From Calamus simplicifolius (lineage: Eukaryota; Streptophyta; Magnoliopsida; Arecales; Arecaceae): DNA of 64,000 bases. This document shows positions 22,299 to 35,045 of this stretch, piece by piece. A program made the position numbers and the translations under genes. The stretch spans positions 382,555 to 446,554 of the forward strand of contig UESW01001864.1 of assembly GCA_900491605.1 (NCBI GenBank). Reading direction: 5' to 3'. Below the pieces are notes generated by a model. The model saw only the letters and a list, made by a program, of their open reading frames with translations. It did no database searches and was not told the DNA's origin. Numbering within the stretch: position 1 is the stretch's first letter; every line of letters starts with the position of its first letter.

Positions 22299-23973
22299 TG
22301 TTGGGGAGATTGTTGAAAAATTATATGCCCCAATCTTATTGATTTTGATGATTACCAAAAGCCATGTGTACATTAAAAGATGTAATGAGTTTATTTACAT
22401 GAGCAATGAATTTATTTAGAACAATGAATGAGAATGTTAAAGTATAACTTTAATCAAATTGAAAGTAACTTCAAGTTCAATGTTTAAGCTTTCAAAAAGA
22501 AATTATACTTCATATTTTAATCAATGAGTTTTTGGAACATTTCTTGAATTGATTCTTAATGTCAATTTTATTATATTCAAGTCAAAATATGATTTAAAAT
22601 GAATCTGGAACGAATTTAAAGTCAATCAGAAAACTTTCTGATTTTTGATACGTTCCGGAGCCGACTCTTGAGTTTCAGAGTCGACTCCACTCAGAGTACA
22701 GAAATGACTGTCTGTCTCGAGTCGACCCATGCAATTTCTCGAGTCGACCCCCGATTCTGTCGAGCCGACTCCATGACTGTGCGAGTCGACTCCGCTCAGA
22801 CACCAGAGGTGTGTTTTTCTGAGCACTTCGCGAGTCGACCCCCAACTTTTCATGAGTCGACCCCCGACTGTCAGGAGTCGACACTTTACTTTTGATGAGT
22901 CGACCCTTTGACTTTCTGAACATTTCTATTTTTGGTATCACGACCTCGAGCCGACTCGGGGAAAGCATGAGTCGACTCCAGCAAATCTGGGCGAAATTTT
23001 TCCGAATGCCAACTCAGCGTCAACGGTAAGATTTTTAATTAACGGCTATTTTTCTTTGTTTCTAACGGCTATATTTTTGCAGAATCTATAAATAGAGAAG
23101 CCGTTTTCAAATCAAAGACACAAATAGAGAGATATTCACTTCAAAAGAAAAGAAGAGAAAAATCAGAAAAACAGAGCTTCATTTGAAAAAATCCGAGATT
23201 CAAAATAGAGTGAAAGAAAAAGAGTGAAATCAAAGGAAGCTCCTTCTGTGTTCAAGCTCAACAATCCAAGGAAGCTTCAGAAGAAAATCCAAGAGCTATT
23301 CAAGAGCATCTCAAGTGATTTTCAACACTCAAAGAAAAGAGGAAAAGCTCAAATCAACTCCAACATACATTCCGTGAAGAATCCAAGCTGAGGCCCGATT
23401 CTACACTTCAAAGGAGTTGAGGAAAAGAAGAAAAGCTCAAAGCCAACCAACTGCAAATCAGGCTTTTCTAAACTTCATTTTATATTTGTTTATCTGCTCA
23501 TTAAGGAGCTTTGTAACTGAAAAACAACATTTCTATTCTTTGTGTCTAGTTCAATCTGGGGGATTGAACTAGAGGAGGTAGTCTTACCTCGGTACAAGCT
23601 TGGTAAAGCTTGGGTTAGGGTTTTTGTGCTGGTGAGCCCTTGAAAACCAGCTGGGTTCGTTGTGATCCCGGGAAAACAACAAGTTTGAGTTGTGAGCTTG
23701 TAAAACAACTCTGCTGTAATCTAGGGTGATTATAGTGTGGACCCAAGTGAATCTTGGGAGTGGACGTAGGTGTTGGATACACCGAACCACTATAAAATCT
23801 TTGTGTTTGCCGTGCTTCCATTGACTCTTTCTCTATCTCTGTTTTATTCACTGCACTTTGTATTTGCATTGCTATTGCCTTCATTCTTATTAAGCAAACA
23901 TTTTTTAAAAAAGGCTAATTTTTAAAGAACCCAATTCACCCCCCCCCCTCTTGGGTTGTCATCTGGGCCAACA
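22299..23973 (+). repeat. 3' LTR of the Sirevirus
   Basis: Begins directly after the polypurine tract AAAAAGGGGGAGAT (22285-22298) and ends CCAACA at 23973, followed by the GTATG duplication. It carries the same motif cluster (22660-22980) and a TATA-like box (23087-23094) as the 5' LTR. Confidence 0.93.
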
Positions 23974-23978
23974 GTATG

Positions 23979-25061
23979 TAGCCCCGGCATTTTTCAACCC
24001 GAAGGGCATGACTTTATAGCAGTAGATCCCCTTTTCGGTCATGAAGGAGGTGGCTTCTTCGTCTGAAGGCTCCATTTTGATCTGGTTGTATCCCGAGAAT
24101 GCATCCATGAAGCTGAGAGTCTCATGACCGGATGTGGCGTCCACTAACTGATCGATCCTGGGAAGCAGGAAGCTGTCCTTGGGGCAGGCTTTGTTGAGAT
24201 CAGTGAAGTCGACACACATCCTCCAGCTCCCATTGGCTTTTCGTACCTCACTACGTTGGCCAGCCAATCGGGATAATAGACCTCCCGAATGTGGCCGGCG
24301 GCAATCAGTTTACGAACCTCCTCGTCAACGGCTTTCTGGCGCTCGGGGGCGAAGCTTCTCTTCTTTTTTCGGACCGCCCTACAATTAGATTTGATGTTGA
24401 GTTTATGAGTAATTACCTCGGATGGTATACCTGGCATGTCGGTCGGCGCCCATGCAAAAATATCAGCGTTGGCTCGGAGGAAATCGAGGAGCCGACTCCT
24501 TTCCTCCTCAGGGAGAGAGGCCCCGATCTGGATGGTTCTCGTTGGGTCTTCTCCTAAGGGGAAAGTCAACAGATGTCCTGCTGGTTCCCCCCTCTTCTCA
24601 GCCTCTCTCGGGTCTGCCAACTTAGAAGTCGGCGAGGGACGTGCGGACTGAAGGCTAGGGGTTGTGTGGTAGCAGAGGGACATCGGGCTCTTTTCGCCCT
24701 GCATTTCCCCGATCCCGTGACTAGTAGGGAACCTGACCAGCAACCTCTTTGTCGAGATAATGGCGTCCAGCAGATTTAAATCTGGCCGGCCGAGAATAGC
24801 GTTATATGCAAGAGGAACTCTCACCACCAGGAACTTTATGAAGATCGTGCTCTGGTAAGGTGAAGTTCCAGCCGTAACGGGGAGAGCAATTTCTCCCTCA
24901 ACTCTCACCGCATCTCCGGTGAAGCCAACGAGGGGCGCCATCACTGGCTGAAGAGAATCCAAAAGCAAGTTCATACAAATAAATGCGTCATACATCAGAA
25001 TATCGACCGAGCTTCCACTATCAACCAATATTTGCTTTACAGGATGCTTAGCAATTGTCAT
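23979..25061 (-). pseudogene. Tat element protease and reverse transcriptase, N-terminal half
   Basis: The minus-strand frame from 25061 has the protease active site LVDSGSSVDIL, then FTGDAVRVEG and a YNAILGRP block. It continues to the RT entry region (DIFAWAPTDMPGIP; KKRSFAPERQ; EEVRKLIAAGHIREV). A frameshift near 24250 leads to a second frame with WRMCVDFTDLNKACPKDSF, SFMDAFSGYNQIKM and MPFGLKNAGATY, after which the Sirevirus LTR begins. Confidence 0.85.
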
Positions 25062-25309
25062 GGATACAACGACACTTTCATCATTCGGGTTATCTACCCC
25101 CTCTAAATCCCTTTCAGAGAAAGGGATTACAATGTTATCTCGCTCACCCCCCCCCTATGTCTTTTTGAGGTGCCCCCGGCTCCCCTGGAAATCATCGCCA
25201 CAGTTTTCCCAGTTGGGGTGTTATCAACATTGGCTTGCTGGGTAGGTGGTGCCGAAGGGCCTGGCACCGCTGGATTTCCTCTCCGGACAAACTAACCGAG
25301 GTGCCCTTG

Positions 25310-26551
25310 CTAGATGAGCTCCTCTATGGCCTTCTTTAGCTGTCGGCAGTCTTCTGTGTCGTGGTTGTGATCTCGATGGAAACGACAATACAGGTTCTTG
25401 TTGCGAGGAACTCCAGGCTTCAGGGGCGCGGGGCGCTTGAGATAGGGCTCACCCTCGATTTTCATAAGAATGTTGGAGATCGGAGCTAACAGAGGGGTGT
25501 AACGCTCACCGACAGGGGCGAAAGCCCGTGGTCGACTGTCCGTCCGGCGAGGTGGTTCGAGCTTCTTGGTTTGAGGCCCTCCGGACTCTGATCGAACTTG
25601 CTTTTTGCTGGGGCCTTCTTCAGTTTCCCGCCGAGAGGAGTCGGCCTCATCAGCGCGGATGTATTTCTGAGTTCGACTCAGCAACTCAGCGTACGAGCTC
25701 GAGGGCTTCTTGTCTAATGAATACGCGAAGCGGGAAGGGCGGAGCCCATGCTTCAAGGCCAAGGTGGCCACCGAATCGTCGAGATGATAAACCTCCATCG
25801 CCGCCTCCTTGAAGCGGGCGACGAAGTCCCTAAGAGTCTTCCGTTCTTCTGTCGGATGGCAAAGAGACTGTCTGCCATCCGAGGGATCCGTCAGCTTGCA
25901 TCGAAATGAGCAAGGAAAGCTTTCTCCAGCTGTCTAAACGAACTGATACTACGAGGGGGTAGACGGGAATACCAAGCCATCGCTGTCTTTCGTAGGGTGG
26001 CTGGGAAAGCAATGCATAGAAGAGCGTCTGATGCTCCCTGTACCTGCATGTGCACCTTATAGCTTTCCAAGTGATCTAGGGGATCGGTAGTGCCATCATA
26101 AGGATCCAGCTGTGGAAGGAGAAATCGGGAAGGGACGGGTTCTTCCATGATCCGCCTTGTCAGTGGGGGGCAGCTGTCATATTTCGCCTTCGACTGATCG
26201 GTCTGTCGTTGGTCGCGCTCCTCCCATCACCTTTCTTCGCAGAGGTGGATCCTCTCGCCTGTGGACTCCTCTCCTGATGAGGTAGACAGGAACAGGAGGA
26301 CGGGCGGTGTCGATGAGCCTTCCCTTCCTCGGGACCTTGCCCCGGGATCGCCGGGGAGAGGGACTGTCAGGAGATCTCCCCTTGGTGTGAACGTCCCGGC
26401 GGCAGTGAGCCTTCCATCGGGATTGTCCTCCATGGATGGATTGTTGGCTGGGTTGTGCCGCCACTTCTTCCAAGGAGTGGGGTGGCGGCAGAGGTTGAGC
26501 AGCCACCGACTGTTGTTGAAGTTCCCGAATCACCGCCGCAAGGGACCGCAC
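25310..26551 (-). pseudogene. Tat element gag region (decayed)
   Basis: Frames at 26177-26551, 25891-26148 and 25310-25798 together show the gag layout: a charged N-terminus, PYDGTTDPLDHLESYK, MAWYSRLPPRSISSF, LALKHGLRPSRFAYSL, and the modified zinc-knuckle-like YCRFHRDHNHDTEDC before the protease. Indels between the pieces put them in different frames. Confidence 0.8.
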
Positions 26552-26769
26552 CTCCTGAGCGAGGGCGGTAACCCTATCACCTTGGCATGGCGATGAGGGA
26601 TGAATTGGTGGGAGGGCCTCCGGCTGCTCGGCCCTCGCTGGCTGCCCCCAGGCAGGCTGGTGGAAGCCTCTTGAGCACAGGTCACCACCATCTCTTCTTC
26701 GGGTAAGGAGGGAATAAGAGCTTGGTCACTTTCTCCCCTACACGCCTTGCTACTCACGCTCTTTACCCC

Positions 26770-26787
26770 CTTCCTGGCGTGCCAATA
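26770..26787 (-). other. Likely primer binding site of the Tat element
   Basis: Directly inside the 5' LTR, reading on the minus strand: TATTGGCACGCCAGGAAG. The position is that of a tRNA primer site. It is not the initiator-Met type used by the three copia/TRIM elements in this window. I cannot name the tRNA with certainty. Confidence 0.5.
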
Positions 26788-27759
26788 TGTTGCTGCCAAA
26801 TCACTTTTGAGGAGCATCAGGCGATAGGAATGTTTGGTTGGCCTTCAAAGGGATGACATGGATCGCCTCCTTGAAGAGGAAACCTGCAAGAAAATCCCGG
26901 ACCGATGGTTCCGGTGGGGACCCTCCGACGCTCAAGTCAACGATCTGGAGAACAGGAATGAATAACGTTGTGGCAATTGGATAGAACTTAAGCCCCCTAC
27001 CTCAAGGGCTGGAGGCCTTTTATACCTGTTCGAGAATCCCCCTTACCATTTGTCCATCGTGGTCAAGCCTCCTTCAGACGGTTATTAACTTCTAGTCTTC
27101 AACGTGCCACAAAGTATGGGTCATGGGACTGATCGTGGGGTCACGCCCATTGTTAGCAGCGCCAGGAGGGAGCACGTCCACCGCGCGCGTAGCCGGGCAT
27201 GCTCGTGGTGACGTGGTCCGCCATTCTCGATGGAAGTGGACCACGTAGCTTGAACGTGGGCGATTGCCGCCGGGGGCCGACACCGAGACCGACGCCGGGG
27301 CTGATACAGAAGCCGACGCCGACACTGTAACCAAGGCTTAGACTGGCTATGGCCGACACGGAAGCCGAGGTTGGCCGTAGCCGACGAGGAAGTCTGGATG
27401 GGCCGTGGTCGATACGGAAGTCGAGATGGGCCGTAGCCAACGAGAAAGTCTGGATGGGCCGTGGCCAACACGGAGGTCGAGATGGGCCGTGGCCGACACG
27501 AAGGTCGAGATGGGCCGTGATCGACATGGAGGTTGAGATGGGTTGTGATCGATGCTGGCACCGTGACCAAGGCCTGGACCGACGCTGAGACCGTGACCAA
27601 GGCTTAGACTGGCTGTGGCCGATGAGGAGGTCGGGATGGACCATGGCCGACACGGAGGTCGAGATGGGCCGTGGCCGACACGGAAGTTGGGGTAAGCCGT
27701 GTTAAGCCCAATTGCCAAGAAATTGGCCCGCGTGTTCTTTGACCCGATCGGCCATATCA
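26788..27759 (-). repeat. 5' LTR of the Tat-type element
   Basis: Begins TGTTGCTGCC and ends GGCCATATCA. It is the promoter-bearing LTR for the minus-strand element. It carries the same 28-bp minisatellite (~27350-27690) with different point changes from the other LTR. Confidence 0.9.
27350..27690. repeat. 28-bp minisatellite inside LTR (second copy)
   Basis: Same repeat as at 6650-6985, in the 5' LTR of the minus-strand element, with independent substitutions between the two blocks. Confidence 0.8.
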
Positions 27760-27764
27760 AGAAA

Positions 27765-29397
27765 AATAATTGTAATTAGGTATCTATGACACTTGACTCT
27801 TTTACATGTTTTCAATGTACTTTACTTGTCTACATCATTAATAATTTGTGTTATATGTTGATATGATAAAATCATATTTGTATATACAATGCTATAGATT
27901 TATAAAAGTATTTTTGTTTAGTTTGATTTTTTTTTAAATTCTAGCATCTTATTTATGAAATTGAAATGCACCAATCAAAATTAATGCTTATAATATACTA
28001 TTAATTAAATCTTGAAACTCTTTCATGTAAAATTATAAGCTATCGTGATGCTGATGTGATTTAGCTTGATGACTATGTGTCACAATATTTTGGTGTTAGA
28101 ATTGTATATTTAACTATTATTCTGACTAACAAGTCTCTATCTTCAATACGGATGCTTTATTTTGCTCCAAATTATAGAGAATTCGTATACATTATTTGCA
28201 AGGGAAGTATGTTTAAATTCATTTTATAAACCAAAAATTGTTGTGCCTATGATATTCTCTGTTCTTGTTAATATATATTTAACAATAATTTTTTTTAACT
28301 ATTTGACAGATACTCGTCTTTCACAATAACTAGCTAATTAATTAGATTAAACTTGACCCTAACCAGCTTATTTAGGTTGCATTTGATTACTAGATAACCA
28401 CTGGTTTTATGCTGGTTATCTATTTAACCAGCCAAATTAATACTTCAAGTACCATTTGTATGTTTAGACTTCATAACCTATCAATACCTCCTAACTAGCT
28501 AACCATGATTAAAGATATTTTAGGGAGGAAGACAAATAACTTTAACCAAGCAATTGAGCCTCCCACCTCATTTTCTTACCGTTCTACCCACTCATCATTT
28601 TGTTCCTGTTTCACACTTCTGTCCTAAGTTTTTAACCTTTTTCATTAATTACTTCTATTTTTTATCTATATCCCTCAAGAAGTGTTTTTTAATCGACAAT
28701 AATTTTATATTTTATTTTTTGAAAAGCAGAGTTCAATTTTATCCATTCAACAATTCACTCAACATCTTTCGACTTTCATGCCATCCTCCCCATAACACAC
28801 TCAAAAGCATGATAGCATCTGCCTTCTTAACCACTTAATCCATGCCTCACCAAGTAAATAATATATTTTTTAATTATGACAGCAATATTGTTAACTTGAT
28901 CCATGCCTCTAATATAAAAGTTTCTACCGGACTTCTAGCTCTAACATTGCCATCTGTAGTAGCTCACGTTCTTTAAGTTTAATGGAACTGAGATGGAGTG
29001 TTGGAATTTTGCTGCCTTTGAACTGTAGCTGACACGAGCCCGAACCTGACTTAAAATCAAGCACGCTAAGCTCCCGTGCAATTTGGCTTGCTAAATATTA
29101 CTCAATTTCCCTGCCCAAAAGGCTTCGCTTGATTAGTGATTACATCCCTAACGCGTCTTCTGTTGAGTTGAAATCCTCGCTCAAATATCATTTTCTAGAC
29201 TGATCTTAACCCAACGTAAACTGTTTGCTCGCATTGTTGCTAACTATATGTTCATACGTAGCACATGAATTTTGAGCGATCCGATTCTGTTTCTTTTAAT
29301 TTCAGTTATCTTTGGAAGACAACTGTCTTAGTACACTATAATTAAGGTACCTTTCATGTTAAATTGAGAGCACATGGTACAAAGAATTGAATTGGTG
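27765..29397. other. AT-rich intergenic sequence
   Basis: No coding or repeat family recognised. A short self-similar segment around 28380-28440 (ACTAGATAACCA, then TGGTTATCTA) can fold as a small hairpin. Confidence 0.5.
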
Positions 29398-30605
29398 TGT
29401 AAGCCCGCAGTATGGATCTATTTTGTTATAAAAAAAGCAAAAAAGATAAAGTTCACATCAAGGATCATCATATTTCAAAAATGGTTTCTATTAATTTTTT
29501 ATCCTTATGGCTTTACTATTTTAAATCACTCGCTTTGTTTTTTTTTCTTCACAATCGATGTGGGATCATTTGGGGCATCACAACCTACTTTCCTAAAAGA
29601 AACAGCGTCCTCATCGCCAGAAACAACCATCAGAGACAAGCAAAATTCTAGAGATGGGCCCCCACAGGTTCAAGAGGTGACTTTCATCCCATAGATGTAG
29701 TACTTTGTTCTGTGTCGCATTTAGCTCCTGCACTTTCGACTGATACGTTATACATTATGACTCTGATAACATATTGTAATGATCCGGGCCCACAGTACGG
29801 ACCTATTTCATTACAGAAAAGCAAGAAGGACAAAGTCCACACCAACTTAGACCACCATAGTCCAAAAATGGATCCTACTAGTTTTTTGTCCTTATTGCTT
29901 TTACTACTTTAAACCACTCACTTTTTTCTCCACAACTGATGTGAGATCATTTGGGGGTCATCACAATCTACCTCCTTAAAGAGGCGGCGTCCTCATCGTC
30001 AGAGGCAACCATCAGGCAGGATTCTAGAGGTAGCCTACACTTTCGGCTAATGCATGGCTTTAATACCATATTGCAATGATCTTACATAAAGCAATGACAA
30101 AGTCCACACCAACTTGGACTACCACAGTCCAAAAACGGATCCTATTGGTTCTGTCTTTATTTCTTTACTATTTTAAACCACTCACTTTTTTTTTCTCCAC
30201 AATCGATGTGGGATCATTTGGAGGGCATCACAATCTACCCTCCTTAAAGAGGCGATGTCCTCGTCACTAGAGGCAACCACCATGTAGGATTTTAAAGGTG
30301 GCCTCACAGGTTCAAAAGGTGGCTTTTATCCATCTAATGGATATAGCACTTAATTCTGTGTGGCACTTAGCTTCTGTATTTTCAGCTGATGCGTGGCTTT
30401 GATACCATATTGTAACGATTCGGGCTCACAAATTCACGAACCCTTTTCATTACAAAAAAAAATAAGACGAACAAGATTCATACCAACTTGGACCATTACA
30501 GTCCAAAAAAAATTTAAACGATATTTATTCATCTTCTTTAACTGGTTATAAACCATAGAACCAACTTCTAATATTTTTATATGAAACTATTTGGAGGGGC
30601 ATGCT
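29398..30605 (-). mobile_element. Tandem TRIM array: four LTRs, three internal regions
   Basis: LTR-like units begin TGTAA/TGCAA at 29398, 29775, 30072 and 30411, and end near CATCACA at 29582, 29965, 30232 and ~30605 (last one decayed). Each interval contains a minus-strand polypurine-type site (for example AGGAGGTAGAT read on the minus strand) beside one LTR. At the other end is a TGGTATCA-type primer site (plus strand GATACCATAT, AATACCATAT). There is no coding capacity. LTRs of ~160-195 bp and internal regions of ~107-192 bp are the size of terminal-repeat retrotransposons in miniature. The alternation LTR-int-LTR-int-LTR-int-LTR shows shared LTRs, as produced by unequal recombination or template switching. 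Confidence 0.8.
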
Positions 30606-33600
30606 CTTGTTAATTTCATTCACTAACTTGTTCGCCAGGGTCTCTTGCTCCTAGATGGCTCTATCAACGATATTCGAGAACCGAAAACGACTTAAAAATA
30701 CTTGCAGCCATATTCACAAGTTCTGCAGAACAACTTAATTGTACACAACGACAAAGAACTCAGAAATAAAAATAAATAAATAACTCATGATCATTGAAAT
30801 ATTTCTATGCTTATTAATAAGAAAACAGACATGGGAAGACAGCATAAACAATAGCTAAGACAACAACATGAAATAAATCAAGAACATGCAAATAACTTTA
30901 TTATAAAAAAAAATCTTGTACTAGCTTGTTCATGAAGAATAATTCAGGTTTTAGAAAAACATTTAGACAATAAAAGAAAATAAAGAATACGTTTTAAAAA
31001 AGATTTTTAGTAATGTGAAGAATAATGTTACTATTCGTATCTAACTTAAAAAATAAAAATAAAAATAAAAAAGAGGAACACCACCAATGCAAGGAGCCAC
31101 ACCACAATTAGAACATTGCGAGCAAGTGGTGCATCAAGCCTATCACTAGACATTTTCAAGCAAGCCTCCAAGCCAAGATCAAGGCAAGGCCCACCACCAC
31201 ATGGGTGTTCGCAAGTACACCGACCCTTGGATAGAATGACAATGGAAAATGAAATCTAGACATGGGGGGAACATATGCCTAGTAGCACTTGACATGTCTT
31301 CTAGCCACCTTAAAGCTAGTGCTCAAAAGTATTCTAAAGGTCCAGCCCATGTTAACTAGGGACCACCACATGGCATTGGAGCCCCCATTGACAGTGTGGA
31401 TGGATTAAACCCACATGTCATGTGGGAGAATTCTCAGAAGGATTTAGTCCTTGAAATTGATAAGTTCAGTGTCTGTCGTGACAAACCAACCTTCTTCTCC
31501 TCTACTACCTCAAATAAAAAAAATTGCAACAAAAAACCTTTTTTCTTGGTAATTGTTTGAGAGAAATAAATTATGTAAATTCATAACTTTTTCTTGACTT
31601 TTTGTTTTGATTAGATGAACTTGATGGCCTCAAACATGGTCTTTGGAGTTGCATTGAAACCAAATCCACAGTGATACCTTGCAGACGGCCGAGTCAAAAT
31701 TTTGTACATAGGAAATGGGTAGGCGTGTCTAATGTCTAGGATAGTGTGAAAAAAGTCTTGCTGTATCAGATGCGATATAGCAGGAGCTGCATTATATTTG
31801 ATGATTAGCTTGTTGCATGTGTATGTATGTGTTAAAAAAAAAAAAATATTTTTGCTTTTAGCATGCGCACGCATGTATTGTGCATCAATTATCAAATGTC
31901 ATGCATGCGGTATGTACCACGCTCGATGCAAAGACTATTCCTATGAGTGTGACCTATAAATTTTTCACTATCCATTATGTACCTAAGATTCTCCCAAGTG
32001 GTACTACCCAACAATCGAAATGTATTCATAAAAAGTATGAAGCTGCCATATGAGTATTTGAGCAAATCACGTGTATATCCCAAATGATGCGGCCATGTTA
32101 GGGTTAACGAACAAGATAACTAACGAAGATGAGGTTAGATGAGTAGAGCATACATTAAAGTAATTATACATTAAAATCATAACTAAAACATAAATAATTT
32201 TTTTATTTAAGAAAAAAAAATAAGCACAAAATCCTTACATAAGAATACAATCATCATCATAAAATAATAATTAATTAAAAATAATATTAATTTAGATAGA
32301 TAGGTTTAACAGGTCATATTTGAATTCATGGGTCCGATTACACAAATTGATTTATTTAATAATAAGGTCAATTACGATTTAATTATGGATTAGTGAATCA
32401 ATCTATGATCCGACTTGTTTATTAATCGTGTCTAATGAGTTAGCACATTAATAATCGAAACCTATTTAAGCTCAACCTAAACCTACTAACTTTATACCGA
32501 GTTCAAGTCATGCTCACGAATTGTGCCCAAAATTGCCAACCCTACCTCATCCAACTAAAAGTTTATTAAGATCAATCGTATTTATAAAGAAATTATGGAA
32601 TTAAATAAAGATAAAAGGATACAAACATATCTATGAGATTCCAATCATCTTTTAAGGTAGATATTACTCCATGAGGAGAATATACTAATAATCTTGTTAG
32701 GAATAATAATTTCAACTTATAATGCGGAGACTCATCCTACCTTGTTTGGTATAGTGATTTTTCATTTTTTTATAGGAATGAAAATAAAGATTATTTTTAT
32801 CCTCGTTAGAGCATATTGTATGAGGATGAAGATAAATATATCCGTGTCTTGCCCTATTTTTATCCCTTTGGCATCGTATAATGCCGTTATGTATTTTTAT
32901 ATTTATAAAATTACTTTCATAATTTTTACTAAAAATTTATATATCCTATTAGGAGAGGGATGGCTAGGGTAGGGAAAGAATAGAGATGCGAATTTATTTT
33001 TCCCTGTGAAGTGAATAAGTGGATTATTTTCTTTAGTAGGGACGAGAAGAAGTGCATCCCTAAATCTTATGAATGATTAAGTATGCCAAAGGCTTCTTTT
33101 AAAAGATTTTTTTTTTTTCTTTCACACGTACCATATAAAGGGCATTGCTATTTTGTCCTAACTTTTTTATATTTTCTTTCTCCTCCCCTCGTACCAGCTC
33201 TTGGAGATGCTGACAGATGCTTTGCTCAATTCAATACAACTAGTCAAAGATTTCAAAATTGCCCTTGAGAAAGGATAGTTAGCAAACAAATGCTATTAAC
33301 TTTTGATAAGCCCTACGAAACATAGATCCAGTATTCGCTGATCATTCTTTTTTTACTAAAACATCTTTGCAGGTAATTTATTAAGAAAGGCAAGTCAGAT
33401 GAATATCTCTTAACTTTTTCAAAAGCATAAGCTTTTTAAATAAAATTATAAAATAAGAATTTAATATTTTGATGATTATTAATAAATCTATAAAAATTTA
33501 AAAATATAATTTTCATCTCTATATGGCTTTCATACTGGGATAACTATTAATAAAAATGGATGGAAATATGAAAAAATGGACTCTGGAGCGGTTGAGAGCG

Positions 33601-33729
33601 CTGATGCTTTACAAATGCAACTAGCCTTCCGCAGCTGCATTCTATACTCAATTAAAACTTAATAAGTGACAAGCCACATAACTTTGGACAATATTACTCA
33701 CTTTTTATTTTTCTCATATTAACTGAGAC
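30606..33729. other. Intergenic sequence, no gene recognised
   Basis: AT-rich sequence with several short frames (for example 31611-31895, 31892-32083, 32694-32972), none with recognisable domains or clear splice context. A poly-A run lies near 31833-31846. Confidence 0.5.
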
Positions 33730-33732
33730 TTA

Positions 33733-34056
33733 GGTAGTATTTGAAATAGGAGATAAGAGGGGATATCTTCTTTTATTCCCAAAAGCCATAACTATAAGGG
33801 ATAGCTGGGAATAAAATTAATCAAAGGGATAATCCATGGTTAATCATGGGATATTTCCTTAATTTATTTCCTAGAAAATGTAGGAATAGCTGGTTATTCC
33901 TCCAAATAAGAGTAAAAAAAAGTTATCCTATGGATTTATCTTTTGCATTTGATATAATCAATGGGATAGCCAAGGAATATCCCTAGGGATAGTCAGAGGA
34001 TAAATTCTATCTCATACACTTATTCATAGATAATATTTTTGCTATCAAATGCTACC
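33733..34056. mobile_element. Tourist-like MITE (PIF/Harbinger type), 324 bp
   Basis: Terminal inverted repeats GGTAGTATTTGA and TCAAATGCTACC are flanked by TTA on both sides (33730-33732, 34057-34059). The trinucleotide TWA duplication is typical of PIF/Harbinger elements. A related copy lies at 46487-46780. Confidence 0.8.
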
Positions 34057-34404
34057 TTAAAATATAACCTACACGACATAACTTAATATTCTTGCGTCAT
34101 ACTTTGATGTAACACGTTGGCTCATATCTAATTTTCAATGCCGAACCAATGGCTTTTTAATGGTTCCGATATTCGTTGGCCTGTCCACAATCAAACGCGC
34201 AAAATCGGGACCGCAATAGCTTCGGTGCGATCCACTCGTATCTCCGTTTGCATGGAATAAGACATCTCAACTTCATTATAAAATCTTTCTACCGGGCAAA
34301 AAGTAAATCCACAGGGTAGTACTACAAGACCGACTCATGGTTGGAAAGATGTCCGGCCATTGGAAGATTAAATAAGCTAATTTAAGGGCATTGAGGAGGA
34401 TGTT

Positions 34405-35043
34405 TGTGATGCCTTCCCAATTAGTTTCACGTCGATAATTAAAAAAGAGCAAAAAGATTTATAACTAGCTTAAATAAAATGGATAAGTATCAATTAATTT
34501 TTTTTAAACTATGATGATCTAAATTGGTATGAACTTTGTTTGTTTTACTTTTGTATTACGAAACTAATTCATTGGTGTTGCAGACCTGAATCGTTACATT
34601 ATGGTATCAGAGCCAGCAAAGTGTTACATCAATAAGGAGCCATCTTTTGAGCTTGTGAAGAAAGTACCTCTAGAGTCTTGCATGTATAGAAGCTAAGTAC
34701 CACACATGACAAAATATGCTACATTGATGAAAGATACCTTTTGAGCCTGTAGGAGGAGCACCTTTAGAGTTCTGCCTGCTTGGTAGATATGATCACATGG
34801 CGATGAGGACATCACTTCTTTAAAGGGGTAGATTGTAATGCTCCTTCTAATTAGTCCCACATCGGATAATTAAAAAAGGGTAATTAAGGAAGGGCGAAAT
34901 GGTTTATAACCAAGTTAAGTAAGATGGACAAGTACCAATTGGATTCTTTTTGGACTGTGGTGGCTCAAGTTAGTATGGACATTGTCTGTCTTGCTTTTAT
35001 GTCACAAAATAGATTCATGGGTGCTGCAGGCCAGATTGTTACA
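34405..35043 (+). mobile_element. Complete TRIM element, 639 bp
   Basis: LTRs at 34405-34598 and 34834-35043 share TGTRATGC starts, a 'TTTCACRTCG'/'CCCACATCGG' block and GTTACA ends. A TGGTATCAGAGCC primer site (34602-34614) follows the first LTR, and the purine tract AAAGGGGTAGAT precedes the second. The 235-bp internal region has no coding frame. It is the same family as the array at 29398-30605 but on the other strand. The 5-bp flanks do not match, so the duplication has decayed or the left boundary is slightly off. Confidence 0.82.
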
Positions 35044-35045
35044 AT

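Larger units (their letters stand above)
13470..23973 (+). mobile_element. Ty1/copia Sirevirus nested in the Tat RT
   Basis: Direct LTRs of 1677 bp (13470-15146) and 1675 bp (22299-23973), with TGTT...AACA ends. There is a perfect 5-bp duplication GTATG (13465-13469 and 23974-23978) inside the Tat RT just after the NAGATY codons. The order is gag, two zinc knuckles, protease, integrase, RT, RNase H (copia order), then an extra sense ORF region and repeated polypurine tracts. The last two, with the long LTRs, are known hallmarks of Sireviruses. Several frameshifts in pol mean this copy is not autonomous now. Confidence 0.92.
6089..27759 (-). mobile_element. Ty3/gypsy LTR retrotransposon, Tat-type, interrupted by a Sirevirus
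   Basis: Two direct ~970-bp repeats (6089-7061 and 26788-27759) flank minus-strand gag, protease, reverse transcriptase, RNase H, a second RNase H and integrase, in that order. The order and the integrase position downstream of RNase H define Ty3/gypsy. A second RNase H plus an antisense extra ORF before the 3' LTR are known features of the Tat lineage. The flanks AGAGA (6084-6088) and AGAAA (27760-27764) match at 4 of 5 bases, as expected for an aged 5-bp duplication. I count about 16 differences in the first ~345 aligned LTR bases. The internal region is full of point stops and frameshifts, so the copy is dead. Without the nested insertion it spans about 11.2 kb. Confidence 0.9.

Noticed and set aside
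29398..30605. Cassandra-type TRIM with a 5S rRNA-derived LTR
   Set aside because: I could not see 5S promoter boxes in the LTRs; only generic TRIM features are supported.
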